From a virus, in the IMG/VR virus record IMGVR_UViG_3300033049_000174, positions 1 through 33,544 of that record: a stretch of 33,544 nucleotides of DNA, one strand, 5' to 3'. This document shows, piece by piece, positions 1 to 8,775 of this stretch; within the stretch, counting starts at the first letter, position 1; the number at the start of each line of letters is the position of its first letter. The translations under genes were made by a program, and so were the position numbers. Under the pieces are notes generated by a model that did no database searches, had not been told where the DNA came from, and saw only the letters and a list, made by a program, of their open reading frames with translations.

Positions 1-474
1 TCACTCCGAGGGCCATGCATCCCTCAATCTTTCTGCATCAGCTGCGTGTCCATCAGCTTTTTTTGCCACTGTTCGATATTCCGTGATGCAGTTTTCGAGT
101 ATGTCACTGTTGGCAATGGTGTACTCAACGATGGTTTCTTTGGAGGCACTGGACAAGCGACTGCCTGCAATTTTGAGTTGCTTTGACAAGCTGTCAGCGC
201 TGGACTGAGCAATATCAGCATCAGACTCAATTTGTTTAATTTTGGCATTATAGTTTTGCTCCGCTTTTAACTGTTGTTCAGACCATTGTTTCTCTTTGAG
301 TGCTGCTAAGGCTTTGGCTTTCGCATTTTCAGCTTGCAGAATAATTTCAGTCTGTTTGTATTTCTCGATCTGCCCTGTTTTGTGGTTTAACAGTGCAAGA
401 CAAATAAGCAATAAAAAAGCGAGAAGTCCGATTAAGATTTCTCGCCATTTTGAAATAAGTAGGAATAGTGTCAT
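1..474 (-). CDS. Rz: Rz-like i-spanin, inner-membrane subunit
   Basis: Inner-membrane spanin subunit that, with the nested lipoprotein at 24-248, is expected to fuse inner and outer membranes in the last step of lysis. The 157-residue protein has one N-terminal membrane segment (about residues 11-28, rich in I, L and A) followed by a long charged helix rich in K, E, Q and A that would span the periplasm. This is the classic Rz plan and length. The stop codon is TGA at 3-1, so the gene is complete. Its ATG overlaps the lysozyme stop as ATGA, showing translational coupling in the lysis cassette. The family is assigned from topology, size and context because spanin sequences diverge quickly. Confidence 0.88.
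   Translation of the reverse strand: MTLFLLISKWREILIGLLAFLLLICLALLNHKTGQIEKYKQTEIILQAENAKAKALAALKEKQWSEQQLKAEQNYNAKIKQIESDADIAQSSADSLSKQLKIAGSRLSSASKETIVEYTIANSDILENCITEYRTVAKKADGHAADAERLRDAWPSE
24..248 (-). CDS. Rz1: Rz1-like o-spanin lipoprotein nested inside Rz
   Basis: Outer-membrane spanin subunit encoded entirely within the Rz reading frame in another frame. The 74-residue product starts with a lipoprotein signal (MPKLNKLSLMLILLSPALTAC), and the lipobox LTAC makes the Cys the lipidated N-terminus. The mature part is proline-rich (CPVPPKKPSLSTPLP), which is characteristic of Rz1. It is expected to be sorted to the outer membrane and to bind the periplasmic end of Rz. Full nesting follows the lambda arrangement. 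The lipobox, the proline run and the position together make the call firm. Confidence 0.88.
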   Translation of the reverse strand: MPKLNKLSLMLILLSPALTACQSNSKLQAVACPVPPKKPSLSTPLPTVTYSKTASRNIEQWQKKLMDTQLMQKD

Positions 475-911
475 TTTAGAAATAACTCCATTTCAGCTTT
501 GCGACGTTTTACGAGTCCAGCCAAGACACGACCACCAGCCTTGTTCCATTTAGGAAATTCAGCCGCTGCGCCTTTATAGTCCTTAGCATTTAACTTTTTT
601 AGCAAAGTAGATTTGCTAAGATTGCCTTCGCCTAAGTTATAAGTGAATGAGGCTAAAGCATCGAATTGGTTTTGATTAAGCGGTACTTTCACCAAGCGAT
701 TGATAGCATTTTCAAATACAAATAAGTCATTGCGAAGATATTCTTCCGCTTGAGATTCAGTGCATGTATCGCCTTTTTTTACACGAACACCATTCGGATA
801 TTTAATTGTGCCAAATCCAATGGTCCAAACTCCCACACCGTCGTCATAGGCTTTCAAACGTTTACCTTCAAAGCCTTTGATTAGATTGATTCCTGAGTTA
901 CTTGTTTTCAT
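471..911 (-). CDS. Endolysin, GH24 (T4-type) lysozyme
   Basis: Peptidoglycan-cleaving muramidase of 146 residues. The T4 lysozyme catalytic triad is visible with correct spacing: E15 (in KGFEGKRL), D24 (AYDDG) and T30 (VWTIGFGT), i.e. E-x8-D-x5-T. There is no N-terminal hydrophobic segment, so it is neither a SAR endolysin nor Sec-exported and should depend on the adjacent holin to reach the periplasm. The start codon overlaps the holin stop (ATGA) and the end overlaps the Rz start. This gives the compact order holin, endolysin, Rz/Rz1. Length and motif are standard for phage GH24 enzymes. Confidence 0.95.
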   Translation of the reverse strand: MKTSNSGINLIKGFEGKRLKAYDDGVGVWTIGFGTIKYPNGVRVKKGDTCTESQAEEYLRNDLFVFENAINRLVKVPLNQNQFDALASFTYNLGEGNLSKSTLLKKLNAKDYKGAAAEFPKWNKAGGRVLAGLVKRRKAEMELFLK

Positions 912-1243
912 GGCAACTTACCTCCCGAAACTACTGCTTTCCAAATCAACACAAATGTATCGATCGCTTTACCACCTAAATGACCTGCCATGCCTGCAAG
1001 TACGCCAATAAGTACCAACGGCATATCCCAATAAATACACAATAGAACTGTGATAATCCCTGCGAATGCAGAGATAATTAACTCACCGAAAAGTCGCATA
1101 AATATCTCCTTCAACGGCTTGGGTTCTTTTGACTGATTTAGTCTGCGAATGAAAGCAACCAAGCCTCCAAGCATTGCTAATGCAATCATCCAGCCGTATG
1201 TAATAAGACCTGTAACGATCTCTTTTAATGTCTCTTTATCCAC
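908..1243 (-). CDS. Holin, three-transmembrane (LydA/holin superfamily III-like)
   Basis: Inner-membrane hole-forming protein that times lysis and releases the lysozyme encoded directly downstream. About 111 residues with three hydrophobic segments (roughly residues 14-33, 55-75 and 77-92), separated by a short basic loop with KEPKPLKE. The start chosen is GTG at 1243 because a strong ribosome-binding sequence AGGGGG lies four bases upstream. The frame remains open upstream to a TTG at 1264, but that lies in the terminator T-tract. P1 LydA-like holins share this topology. The family name is inferred from topology and position, and the holin role is well supported by synteny. Confidence 0.85.
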   Translation of the reverse strand: MDKETLKEIVTGLITYGWMIALAMLGGLVAFIRRLNQSKEPKPLKEIFMRLFGELIISAFAGIITVLLCIYWDMPLVLIGVLAGMAGHLGGKAIDTFVLIWKAVVSGGKLP

Positions 1244-1263
1244 AAAACCCCCTATTTTTGGCA

Positions 1264-1287
1264 ATAAAAAAGCACCCGAAGGTGCTA
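1264..1287 (-). terminator. Intrinsic terminator between DUF4376-like gene and holin
   Basis: Stem AGCACC/GGTGCT (1271-1276 with 1281-1286) with a UUCG loop on the minus-strand RNA, followed by a run of U. The stem begins inside the TAG stop (1285-1287) of the upstream gene. The motif TTTTTTATTG follows the stem, as at six other junctions. Confidence 0.85.
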
Positions 1288-1824
1288 AAACTGAATTGAT
1301 TCTATTTGTTCAATACTTTCTGAGTCATAAATAAGTTGCCGAGCTATTCGGCTTCTTGAATGACAGTTTGAAACATGCTGAGCTAGCGCAATTCTCAAAC
1401 CTCTCAATTGCTCTGCATCTAGCGAAACAATTGAATTGTCTTTTAAAGTCCATTCCACATCCGCGCCAAGTTCACTGGCTGTGATGATCCGAGACTGAGA
1501 AGTGATATCTGAATCAAAAATATGCCCTAAAAATGAAAAACCGCCATATTCGGCGGTTTCTCTTTCTTCTTTAATCTCAGACCATTTCTGATCCTTAATT
1601 TGATCCAATGATCGGGGATCAACCCACTGTTTTAAATCATAATCAAATACATGATAAATTGAGGGTTGTTTCGGTATAGATGCCCACCAACCACGATAAT
1701 ACATATTTGATTGTGGAGGATCCGAAACAGCCAAACAACCAAGTGGCTTATTTAAAGCAATTGTTTCTTTATTTGCATAAATCAATTGCAGCAATTCGCC
1801 TCTTCTTGAAATAATAGCTGTCAT
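1285..1824 (-). CDS. DUF4376-like tail-tip-associated protein
   Basis: Protein of 179 residues coded directly after the central tail-tip protein J, starting in an ATGA overlap with its stop. The C-terminal half (from about IFDSDITSQSRI through LDAEQLRGLRIALAQHV) resembles the DUF4376 type of C-terminal domain found in phage tail fibre or fibre-assembly proteins. The N-terminal half has a WQVDP-like stretch (KQWVDPRSL) common in tail-fibre-associated small proteins. Its likely role is in fibre assembly or as a tail-tip accessory, inferred from position. A terminator-like hairpin lies inside the coding sequence at 1538-1559. No catalytic motif is seen. Confidence 0.7.
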   Translation of the reverse strand: MTAIISRRGELLQLIYANKETIALNKPLGCLAVSDPPQSNMYYRGWWASIPKQPSIYHVFDYDLKQWVDPRSLDQIKDQKWSEIKEERETAEYGGFSFLGHIFDSDITSQSRIITASELGADVEWTLKDNSIVSLDAEQLRGLRIALAQHVSNCHSRSRIARQLIYDSESIEQIESIQF

Positions 1825-4800
1825 TTTTTTAGCTCCAACACTGATAATGTTGCTGTTAATACAGATGCATTACCTGTATTCCAAGGTCGAATCATAAGTC
1901 CAGCGTCTGATATTGAAGTTGACCAACCCACTCTAATTGAATACTGAACATTTCCAGTATATGCATCATCAATGATTGTAGGTAGCTGAACAGCCCCATT
2001 AAACACCGCAACATCGTTTGTGGTTTCACTTGAAGATGCGACACGACCTATGAAAATTGGTGAGCCATTCCTATATAAAACAACACCACAATACATAGTT
2101 TTTGGGGCATTGCTCACGGTAGATCCATTTGATCTCCATGCAGATGCACAAACATTATCCACATAAACATAGCCACTAATTTGGCATTTCCCTCCACTTC
2201 TGTTTAAAGATAAAGAGATGATGTCTCCAAAATAGTTTGATGTATCAAGAATTACTGCATCGCCACCAGTAAATACAGTTGCACTTCTCTGAGTATTTTT
2301 TGGGATTGGTGTGACAAGTTTGATTCCAACTGGCACCGTTACTGCATTGTCTTTGATCTTCAGAGTATCTACCGCAAGATTTGCAATTTTCCCCTCAGTA
2401 ACAGCTAAATTATCAATTTGACCAGTCTTCACAGCCAGGTTATCAATATGTGAGGTCTTAACAGATTGGTAATCCATGAATACTGATTTCAAGTATGCGG
2501 CAACAGGAAATACTGTACCTGTGACTGGATCGGTAAATGGTGTGGTTCGGAATATAAATGGGTAATACCCGACACTATCTCCGCGTCCAATAGCCAATGA
2601 GTCAACATCAAAAATATACTGCCCCTCTACACCATCATTAGCACCTCCCCACCCAATAACTTTGCCATTCACATCAATTTTAGTAAATTTTTGTGCGTAC
2701 AAACCATTGGTTGATTCAGCAACTTCTTGAATCGAAGCTGCATTGTCTCCAACCTTTGTTTGAAGCGTTTCAGTCAATTTAACATTGGCTGATACTGCAT
2801 CGGCCGTTGCTTTAATCTGTTGTTGATATAAAGCATCGTTCTGGTTCATTTGGGCAGTAACTTGGTCAGTGCGAATAGACTGTGCTAAATCTCCCTCTAT
2901 TCGTGCTGATTGTTCTGACCAAACACCTGCATAACTGCCAGAATTACCAATGAGATCAGATTCTGAACCAATCAGTGGTGGATTGATTTGAGCATATACA
3001 CCATCAACCTTAGTTGTTGTTGCTGTCAATTTATTGTCAACATCAGCAACTTTTGAGTCAACAGTACTCAATGCACCCGTTGTCGCATAATTGCCTAGCT
3101 TCACTTCTACAGCGTCAACCTTCGATACAGCAGAACTTGCATTAGTCACAGCCACATCAGCTTTTGATAAAGCACTTGCAGAATTAGTTAGTGCATTATC
3201 AGCTGTACTTTTTGCCGAAGTTGCAGTTGCATTGGCTTGTTGCGCCATTGATGCTGCTGCACTTGAATCAGTAACTGCAGTATTTGCTTTGCTTAATGCA
3301 CTGGCTGCATTAGTTTTTGCAGTCGATGCATCAGATTCAGCAACATCAACACGGCTATCTAATGCCTCAATAGAACTACTGTTTGCTGTTGATTGTGTTA
3401 CAGCGGTTTCAGCTTTTTGCTGTACTGAAGATAAGGCTGAATTATTGCTAGAAATATAGTTATTTAGAGCAACCGTATTCGCTTTATCCCCATCAACACG
3501 AGCCTGAACTTCTTGCTGTGCTAATGCTTGTACATCATTGATCTGTGCAACTGTTGTATCAACTCGTTTACTAAGGGCTAGATCACCTTCAATCATTGCT
3601 GATTGGAGTGACCAAGTCCCAGCAAAACCTTGATCATTGCCGATCAAATCAGAAGTGGACCCAATTAATGGAGGATTCAGCTGAGCATAAACACCATCTG
3701 TTTTTTCAGCAGTCAGTTTTAATTCATCAGCAACAACCTTGATACTTGATTGTGCTGCTGCTAAACCTTGATCACTTGATTTTTTGACTGTATCTACAAC
3801 CTCTAAAACAGCATCATCGCCTGCTTTAATTTGCTTTGTTAATCCATCTTCCAACGTGCTAATTGCAGTTTTTCGATCCTGTATTTCAGTATTGATCTTA
3901 GTGGTTGTTGAATTGATTGATTCAATACGCTCAGTCCGTTCAATCGCTAAATCATCATTTGCTTTTTGAGCTGACTCTTTCGCTTGCTGTACAGAAGTCT
4001 TAAGCCCTGAAATATCAGTATCAATATTTTCAATGTGATCAATCTTGGTCTGTAAGTCTTTATGCAATTGGCTTTCAGTGATTTGCTCATTCAATAGTTC
4101 AAGTACATCTGAAGCATCTGCAGAAGTCACACCACTGACCCATTCAGACCAATCGCCAATATTACCAATGCGATCAATCAAACGTCCGCGATAAAACTGG
4201 CGTAAATTTGGTTGCATCCCTTGAATGGTGTGAACAGTAGTCGGATAAGCAAACAAACCCAGTTGAGCAATGTTTGAGGTGCTGTCTGGTGAAACTTCAA
4301 TTTCTGTATATGCAGTATCAAGTGCACCAACTGCTGGAAACAACCATGTTAATTTCATGCCAAATAAAATACCTTCAGCATGGATATTGGCTAGTTTTGG
4401 CGGTTTTCCTTGCTTGCCTTTTAACTCTGTCAGAACTGAATAGGTCGGCAAAGATGAAATATCAAAAGCACTGATTGCAAATACGCGTGCTTCATATTGC
4501 CCTGCGTAAATCCCAGCCACCTCAGCTGAGTTGCTTCCAGTTAATGGTAGTTTTAACCATGTGCCGTTATCTTTACGCCATTCCACTTGATACTTGGTGG
4601 CATCTTTGGCTTGAGGCCAACTGATCACCATGGTTTCAACAGACATTCCTTGCTGAACCATTTGCTCACTGGAAATGCTGACTGATTCAACAGGATCTTG
4701 AGTTGTAGGATTGATGATAGAGATCGGGCGATCATCAATAAATGCACCATGATCAATGGCATCAAATTTAGAATCAGCATGTTGTAGAGCGGTGATGGTA

Positions 4801-6569
4801 AATTGGTGTGGCTCATCTTGTGAGATTGAAACTACACGAAATTTCATCGTTGCTAAATCTTGTGCATCAATCACCCATACATTTTGTGGGGCAACACTAT
4901 CAAATGCTGATACTACAGTAACAACTCGACCAGCAATACTTGATACAACTCGTGCTTGTGCCTTTCCATTCTCGCCATTAACAACTAGACGGTCACCAGC
5001 TCGGCATACAACATCATCACGATCTAAGGTGATTTGTTTTAAATCAGCACTGACTGAAGAAATACGCCCACCATTTGCACGACCAGCTAACAACTCATCA
5101 GCAAGTTCAATCACTTTACCTGGTAATGGAATATAGCCATCCAACCCAACTTTAAATGTGACAGTGCGAGTTTCAAGTTGTTCTGTTTTTAAAGCCCATT
5201 GGCCAGTACGTTGTGCTTGCCCTTCTGATGTACAGCCCCATGCTTCTAGTTCTAATAAGCGTACTGCTTTAGCCTCTGCAATTGATTTTTCATCACGCAC
5301 AAAAACATATTCAGTCTTATAGCGATTTTGCGGATTATCCCAAGCCACTTTGACTGCATTATGCCGATCACGTGCACGCGTACCGGTGTAATTAATTCCA
5401 AGAACACCATCAATAATATTGGCAGATGTGTATGTAAAAATAGCATCTTGAGGTAAATCAGCCTCACATACGATCGATGCACCATCCCAATAACTGATTG
5501 CACGAAATAAACCTGCAAGTTTGCTTAAAATATCGAAAGCAGATTCGGCACTTTGAATATACACATTACAAGTGAACCGTGGCTCTTGACCACCTTTGCC
5601 ATTCGGTACCAGCTGATCACAATATTGTGCTAAACGATATAAAGACCATTTATCAATCATTTGCTCAGTTAAACGGTTGCCAAGTGCATATCGCTTATTG
5701 GTACATAAATCGTAGTAAATCCAAGCTGGATTATTACTATAAGCACGCTTAAATAGACCATCCCATATCCCGATGTAGGTCCGGCTTACTGGATCATAGT
5801 TGTTTGGTACTTTGATCTTTACACCCTTTAGATCAACAGCAATTTTGGCAATATTCGAGAATGTTTCAGCATCATATTGCACGCCAATCAATGCAGTATT
5901 TGGGTAAGCAAGCTTAAGATCCACAACTTCAGTAATGGCTTGAATATACATCTTATCGCTGACATATTCAGAGCTTGAATTCGGTGTTTTACGTGTGACT
6001 CGAATCAACCAATTATTATTGGCTTTTGGTAAGCCGATACGATGGGTACGTTCATAATTTGCTGAAGTTTTTCCTGACATTTGAGTATCAAGCATTAACT
6101 CCCATGATCCCCCATCAGTCTGCACTTCAATCGAGTAATCAATAACAATGCCTGAAACATCGCCATTACTTGGATCTTGTTGTTTTAAAGCCCCAAAGCG
6201 CACTCTTACAATCACGGCATCAAGATTAAGATTGGTAATCCCTTTAACCCAAGGCGTATCACTTTTAAGTTCAACACCCACAGCAGTTTCAGAAGCAATG
6301 CTTTCAAAACCTTCCATGTATGCCTGATCATTGGTACCTGAGCGAAAATCTAGAGTGACATCTTGAAAGTTTCTTGCACCACTATCGTTTTCAACTGGTG
6401 TGTCATCAAGGAAGATTGACTTAAAACCGTTTGCTAATCCCTCAACTTCTCCTTCACTCATGCCATACTGTAAACGTGCATAGGTTTTTGAAGCGGTTGT
6501 ATCATTTGCAACTTTTGGTTGTCTTTGGTTTTTGCTACCGCCTTTTGCGCCTTTTACTGTTTTAAGCAT
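1821..6569 (-). CDS. Central tail tip / host-specificity protein, lambda J-like
   Basis: Large protein (about 1582 residues, against 1132 in lambda J) forming the tip of the tail and contacting the host receptor. The N-terminus (TYARLQYGMSEGEVEGL, then GFKSIFLDDTPV) is typical of J family proteins. Two fibronectin III-like segments follow at about residues 625-820, then long Ala/Ser/Thr-rich coiled coil. Two copies of a module beginning YAQ(L/I)NPPLIGS come next, and last a beta-rich C-terminal region likely to be the receptor-binding part. The ATG at 6569 (MLKTVKGAKGG) is preferred over an in-frame GTG at 6581 because GGGA lies upstream of the ATG and the GTG falls next to the terminator T-tract. 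It sits downstream of I, as in lambda. Confidence 0.93.
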   Translation of the reverse strand: MLKTVKGAKGGSKNQRQPKVANDTTASKTYARLQYGMSEGEVEGLANGFKSIFLDDTPVENDSGARNFQDVTLDFRSGTNDQAYMEGFESIASETAVGVELKSDTPWVKGITNLNLDAVIVRVRFGALKQQDPSNGDVSGIVIDYSIEVQTDGGSWELMLDTQMSGKTSANYERTHRIGLPKANNNWLIRVTRKTPNSSSEYVSDKMYIQAITEVVDLKLAYPNTALIGVQYDAETFSNIAKIAVDLKGVKIKVPNNYDPVSRTYIGIWDGLFKRAYSNNPAWIYYDLCTNKRYALGNRLTEQMIDKWSLYRLAQYCDQLVPNGKGGQEPRFTCNVYIQSAESAFDILSKLAGLFRAISYWDGASIVCEADLPQDAIFTYTSANIIDGVLGINYTGTRARDRHNAVKVAWDNPQNRYKTEYVFVRDEKSIAEAKAVRLLELEAWGCTSEGQAQRTGQWALKTEQLETRTVTFKVGLDGYIPLPGKVIELADELLAGRANGGRISSVSADLKQITLDRDDVVCRAGDRLVVNGENGKAQARVVSSIAGRVVTVVSAFDSVAPQNVWVIDAQDLATMKFRVVSISQDEPHQFTITALQHADSKFDAIDHGAFIDDRPISIINPTTQDPVESVSISSEQMVQQGMSVETMVISWPQAKDATKYQVEWRKDNGTWLKLPLTGSNSAEVAGIYAGQYEARVFAISAFDISSLPTYSVLTELKGKQGKPPKLANIHAEGILFGMKLTWLFPAVGALDTAYTEIEVSPDSTSNIAQLGLFAYPTTVHTIQGMQPNLRQFYRGRLIDRIGNIGDWSEWVSGVTSADASDVLELLNEQITESQLHKDLQTKIDHIENIDTDISGLKTSVQQAKESAQKANDDLAIERTERIESINSTTTKINTEIQDRKTAISTLEDGLTKQIKAGDDAVLEVVDTVKKSSDQGLAAAQSSIKVVADELKLTAEKTDGVYAQLNPPLIGSTSDLIGNDQGFAGTWSLQSAMIEGDLALSKRVDTTVAQINDVQALAQQEVQARVDGDKANTVALNNYISSNNSALSSVQQKAETAVTQSTANSSSIEALDSRVDVAESDASTAKTNAASALSKANTAVTDSSAAASMAQQANATATSAKSTADNALTNSASALSKADVAVTNASSAVSKVDAVEVKLGNYATTGALSTVDSKVADVDNKLTATTTKVDGVYAQINPPLIGSESDLIGNSGSYAGVWSEQSARIEGDLAQSIRTDQVTAQMNQNDALYQQQIKATADAVSANVKLTETLQTKVGDNAASIQEVAESTNGLYAQKFTKIDVNGKVIGWGGANDGVEGQYIFDVDSLAIGRGDSVGYYPFIFRTTPFTDPVTGTVFPVAAYLKSVFMDYQSVKTSHIDNLAVKTGQIDNLAVTEGKIANLAVDTLKIKDNAVTVPVGIKLVTPIPKNTQRSATVFTGGDAVILDTSNYFGDIISLSLNRSGGKCQISGYVYVDNVCASAWRSNGSTVSNAPKTMYCGVVLYRNGSPIFIGRVASSSETTNDVAVFNGAVQLPTIIDDAYTGNVQYSIRVGWSTSISDAGLMIRPWNTGNASVLTATLSVLELKK

Positions 6570-6584
6570 ACTTTTTCCCACACA

Positions 6585-6607
6585 ATAAAAAAGCGCTTAA
6601 TGCGCTT
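6585..6607 (-). terminator. Intrinsic terminator between I and J genes
   Basis: Stem AAGCGC/GCGCTT (6591-6596 with 6602-6607), loop of five, followed on the minus strand by TTTTTTATTG. Confidence 0.8.
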
Positions 6608-6618
6608 ATATTCTTAAA

Positions 6619-7248
6619 TTATTTCTTTCCACCGCTGCTGCCACCGCCTGTAAAACCAGCATCTGCAGAACTAAAAGTATCTACTGCAAATTGACCAGCA
6701 TTTACAATGAATCCACCGACTTCACGCTGACCATAAAGAATCGGAACTGGATTGCCTTGTGCGATTGTGGTGACTGCTCCACCAAATCCAAAGTTAGACT
6801 TATTTCCATCTTGGTTTTGATCTTGTGCATCAACTTTTGGGGTAAGCATTTGTGCAATACCACCAATGGACATTCCAATACCTGCACCAATCAATGCTGC
6901 ACCATAAGGAGTTGTTGCTCCAAAAGTAAAATAGCCAGCAACTATCAACACAACCCCTAAAACTAAATTTAGAACCCCACTGTCACCGCCAGCCCCAATG
7001 ACTTTAGGCACGATCTTGATAACTTTGGCGCCAGTCTCAAAATCAATCTGATCCTCAGAGATATTTTCATCATCTTGGAAAACAGCAAAGGTAAGTCCCT
7101 GTTCATGAGCGGTTAGCATGAATTGTTCAAAGCCGGGCACTTGGACTGATAGCGCTTTTACAGCTTCACGGGTGCTTTCAACAGCAAGCTTAAATTCCTT
7201 ACCAAACTTCTTTCCGAGTACGCCATACAATTTGATCGTTTTAAGCAT
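6619..7248 (-). CDS. Tail assembly protein, lambda I-like
   Basis: Protein of 209 residues of the lambda tail I family, needed for tail-tip assembly. It has the usual plan: an N-terminal beta-grasp-like region (MLKTIKLYGVLGKKFG), then a hydrophobic, glycine-rich middle (GAGGDSGVLNLVLGVVLIVAGYFTFG and following), then LYGQREVGGFIVNAG near the end and a Gly/Ser-rich tail. The start overlaps the end of the K gene by eight bases. The order K, I, J matches lambda. The exact mechanism of gpI in tail-tip assembly is not known from sequence. Confidence 0.9.
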   Translation of the reverse strand: MLKTIKLYGVLGKKFGKEFKLAVESTREAVKALSVQVPGFEQFMLTAHEQGLTFAVFQDDENISEDQIDFETGAKVIKIVPKVIGAGGDSGVLNLVLGVVLIVAGYFTFGATTPYGAALIGAGIGMSIGGIAQMLTPKVDAQDQNQDGNKSNFGFGGAVTTIAQGNPVPILYGQREVGGFIVNAGQFAVDTFSSADAGFTGGGSSGGKK

Positions 7249-7984
7249 TCTTATGCCTCACAATTTTGACAACACGCTCTTGCCATTGTTGTCCAAAGAT
7301 TTCACGCACTGACTTTCGACCATAAGGATGATGTAGGATTAATGGTCCACCAAAACAACTCGTGCTTTCTTCTGACTTTAATTGCCACTGATCACCCAAC
7401 CAAATCACAGCATGATTCGGGTGTTCTGTACGGCCAACATTACACACCAACATGTCACCATACTGAGGTTCTCTGACTTCATAAAATCCAGCTGCGTCTA
7501 AGTTTTCGAGATAAAGGGATTTGTGACTTTTATCACTCCACCAATCATCTTTACGTTCGAAATCAATCAACTGAATACCTAACTCACGATTATAAAAATC
7601 ACGAATTATTGAATAGCAATCTTGATATCCATGATGATAATCACGACCAATGAGTGGTGCTTTATAGCCACATGGCTTATAGACTTGGAAATCTACTTCG
7701 GGCCAAGCACAGATCACCCATGGTATTTCATGAAGTTCAATTTGTAATAAATCTAAATCAGAAGCACGTGCTGTAGCATTTGGATGTGAATGTACATAAG
7801 CTTGAATCTCACCTTGATCTTCAGCATTCGCCAAGTCTTCATGATGAATTTGAAACTGACCTTTTTCAGCGACATTGCGACAAGGTATATACGTACCAGA
7901 AACAATAACCCCGCAACATTCTGCGGGGAAACATTGTTCAGCATGAGATAAAATCGCTGCTTTGAGTTTTTTATTTAATTTCAT
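7241..7984 (-). CDS. Tail assembly protein, lambda K-like: JAMM + NlpC/P60 peptidase
   Basis: Two-domain tail-tip peptidase of about 247 residues. The N-terminal JAB/MPN domain keeps the full JAMM metal site: E22 (PAECCG), H65-S-H67, S75 and D78, matching E...H-x-H-x7-S-x2-D. The C-terminal NlpC/P60 domain has the nucleophile C123 in QDCYSIIRDFY and the histidine in PNHAVIWLG, consistent with an active cell-wall peptidase. The start at 7984 (MKLNKKLKAAIL) lies just after the L gene stop. The longer open frame to 8041 overlaps L and is not preferred. In this family the domains cleave peptidoglycan peptides and/or process tail proteins during infection or assembly. Confidence 0.93.
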   Translation of the reverse strand: MKLNKKLKAAILSHAEQCFPAECCGVIVSGTYIPCRNVAEKGQFQIHHEDLANAEDQGEIQAYVHSHPNATARASDLDLLQIELHEIPWVICAWPEVDFQVYKPCGYKAPLIGRDYHHGYQDCYSIIRDFYNRELGIQLIDFERKDDWWSDKSHKSLYLENLDAAGFYEVREPQYGDMLVCNVGRTEHPNHAVIWLGDQWQLKSEESTSCFGGPLILHHPYGRKSVREIFGQQWQERVVKIVRHKNA

Positions 7985-7986
7985 TT

Positions 7987-8775
7987 TTACACCATTGAAG
8001 ATGCAGGGAATCCACCAAAATGAAGCTCGTTCTCTCGGCAACGACAGCCTGATGTTCGGTAGTTACATCGATCTAAAGCTGGATTGTCTGTCGATTCATC
8101 TTTTTCAGTAAACATTGCAGAACCGATATATCCGCACTCTTCACTTCGATATTCCCAGTTGCAGTAGTTTGAGATTTGCCGCGTAGGAATTTTTAGCCCT
8201 TCGAAATCCACTGGATTAGAAAGTTCAAACGTCACTTGCTGAGCATTTTCAGAAGTCTTTTGTTCAATGAACCAAATCTGCTCGCGCTTTTCACTTGGAT
8301 TAGCCGTGGCATTACCAGCACTAAAGTTTTCAGCATCGAGATATTTGGCTAATGTGGTAATGACTTTGATCTTTGCACCAGCAAAATCACCAAACTGTAA
8401 ACAATATGCAGTTACCGCACCTTGAATACCTTTAATATTGTTGGCCATACTTAAAGTCGGAGCAGAAGCCTTACCATCACTTCGCATTTCTAAGCCTGAT
8501 ACTTGCAACGCCATTGGCTCAAAAGTCTGACCATTAAAGATAATATTGCGATGCCAGACTTTCTCATCACCAATATCAAATACTTTACCTATTAAACCTG
8601 TATCAGAACCCATCAAGCCATCTGACCCAATCGAGCTGTAAATCTTTTCCCAGTCTTCATAAGAAATATGACCATGGAAACGTAAAATGCCAGCACCTAA
8701 AGCGCTGGCATCTAATTCAAATAGTGTAATTAACCCATTAATATACAGCTTTTGAAAATCACTGTTCAGAGTCAT
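7987..8775 (-). CDS. Minor tail protein L, iron-sulfur tail-tip protein
   Basis: Tail-tip protein of 262 residues, lambda gpL family. The C-terminal domain carries C205, C214, C237 and C244, i.e. spacings of 9, 23 and 7 residues. As I recall, that is the same spacing as the four cysteines that hold a [4Fe-4S] cluster in lambda gpL. An extra C246 follows in CRCRENELHFGGFP. The N-terminal part (SDFQKLYINGLITLFELDASALG) is typical of the family. The gene overlaps the end of the preceding fibre-like gene by 17 bases and abuts K. Function is tail-tip hub assembly between M and I/J. Confidence 0.92.
   Translation of the reverse strand: MTLNSDFQKLYINGLITLFELDASALGAGILRFHGHISYEDWEKIYSSIGSDGLMGSDTGLIGKVFDIGDEKVWHRNIIFNGQTFEPMALQVSGLEMRSDGKASAPTLSMANNIKGIQGAVTAYCLQFGDFAGAKIKVITTLAKYLDAENFSAGNATANPSEKREQIWFIEQKTSENAQQVTFELSNPVDFEGLKIPTRQISNYCNWEYRSEECGYIGSAMFTEKDESTDNPALDRCNYRTSGCRCRENELHFGGFPASSMV

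Noticed and set aside
3091-3459. Plus-strand frame of 122 codons inside the J-like gene
   Set aside because: It is a shadow of the Ala/Ser-rich coiled coil of J on the other strand, with no ribosome-binding sequence or promoter.
2878-3705. Repeats that might look like a CRISPR or DNA repeat array
   Set aside because: They are coding repeats in the J-like protein, diverged at the DNA level and in frame.
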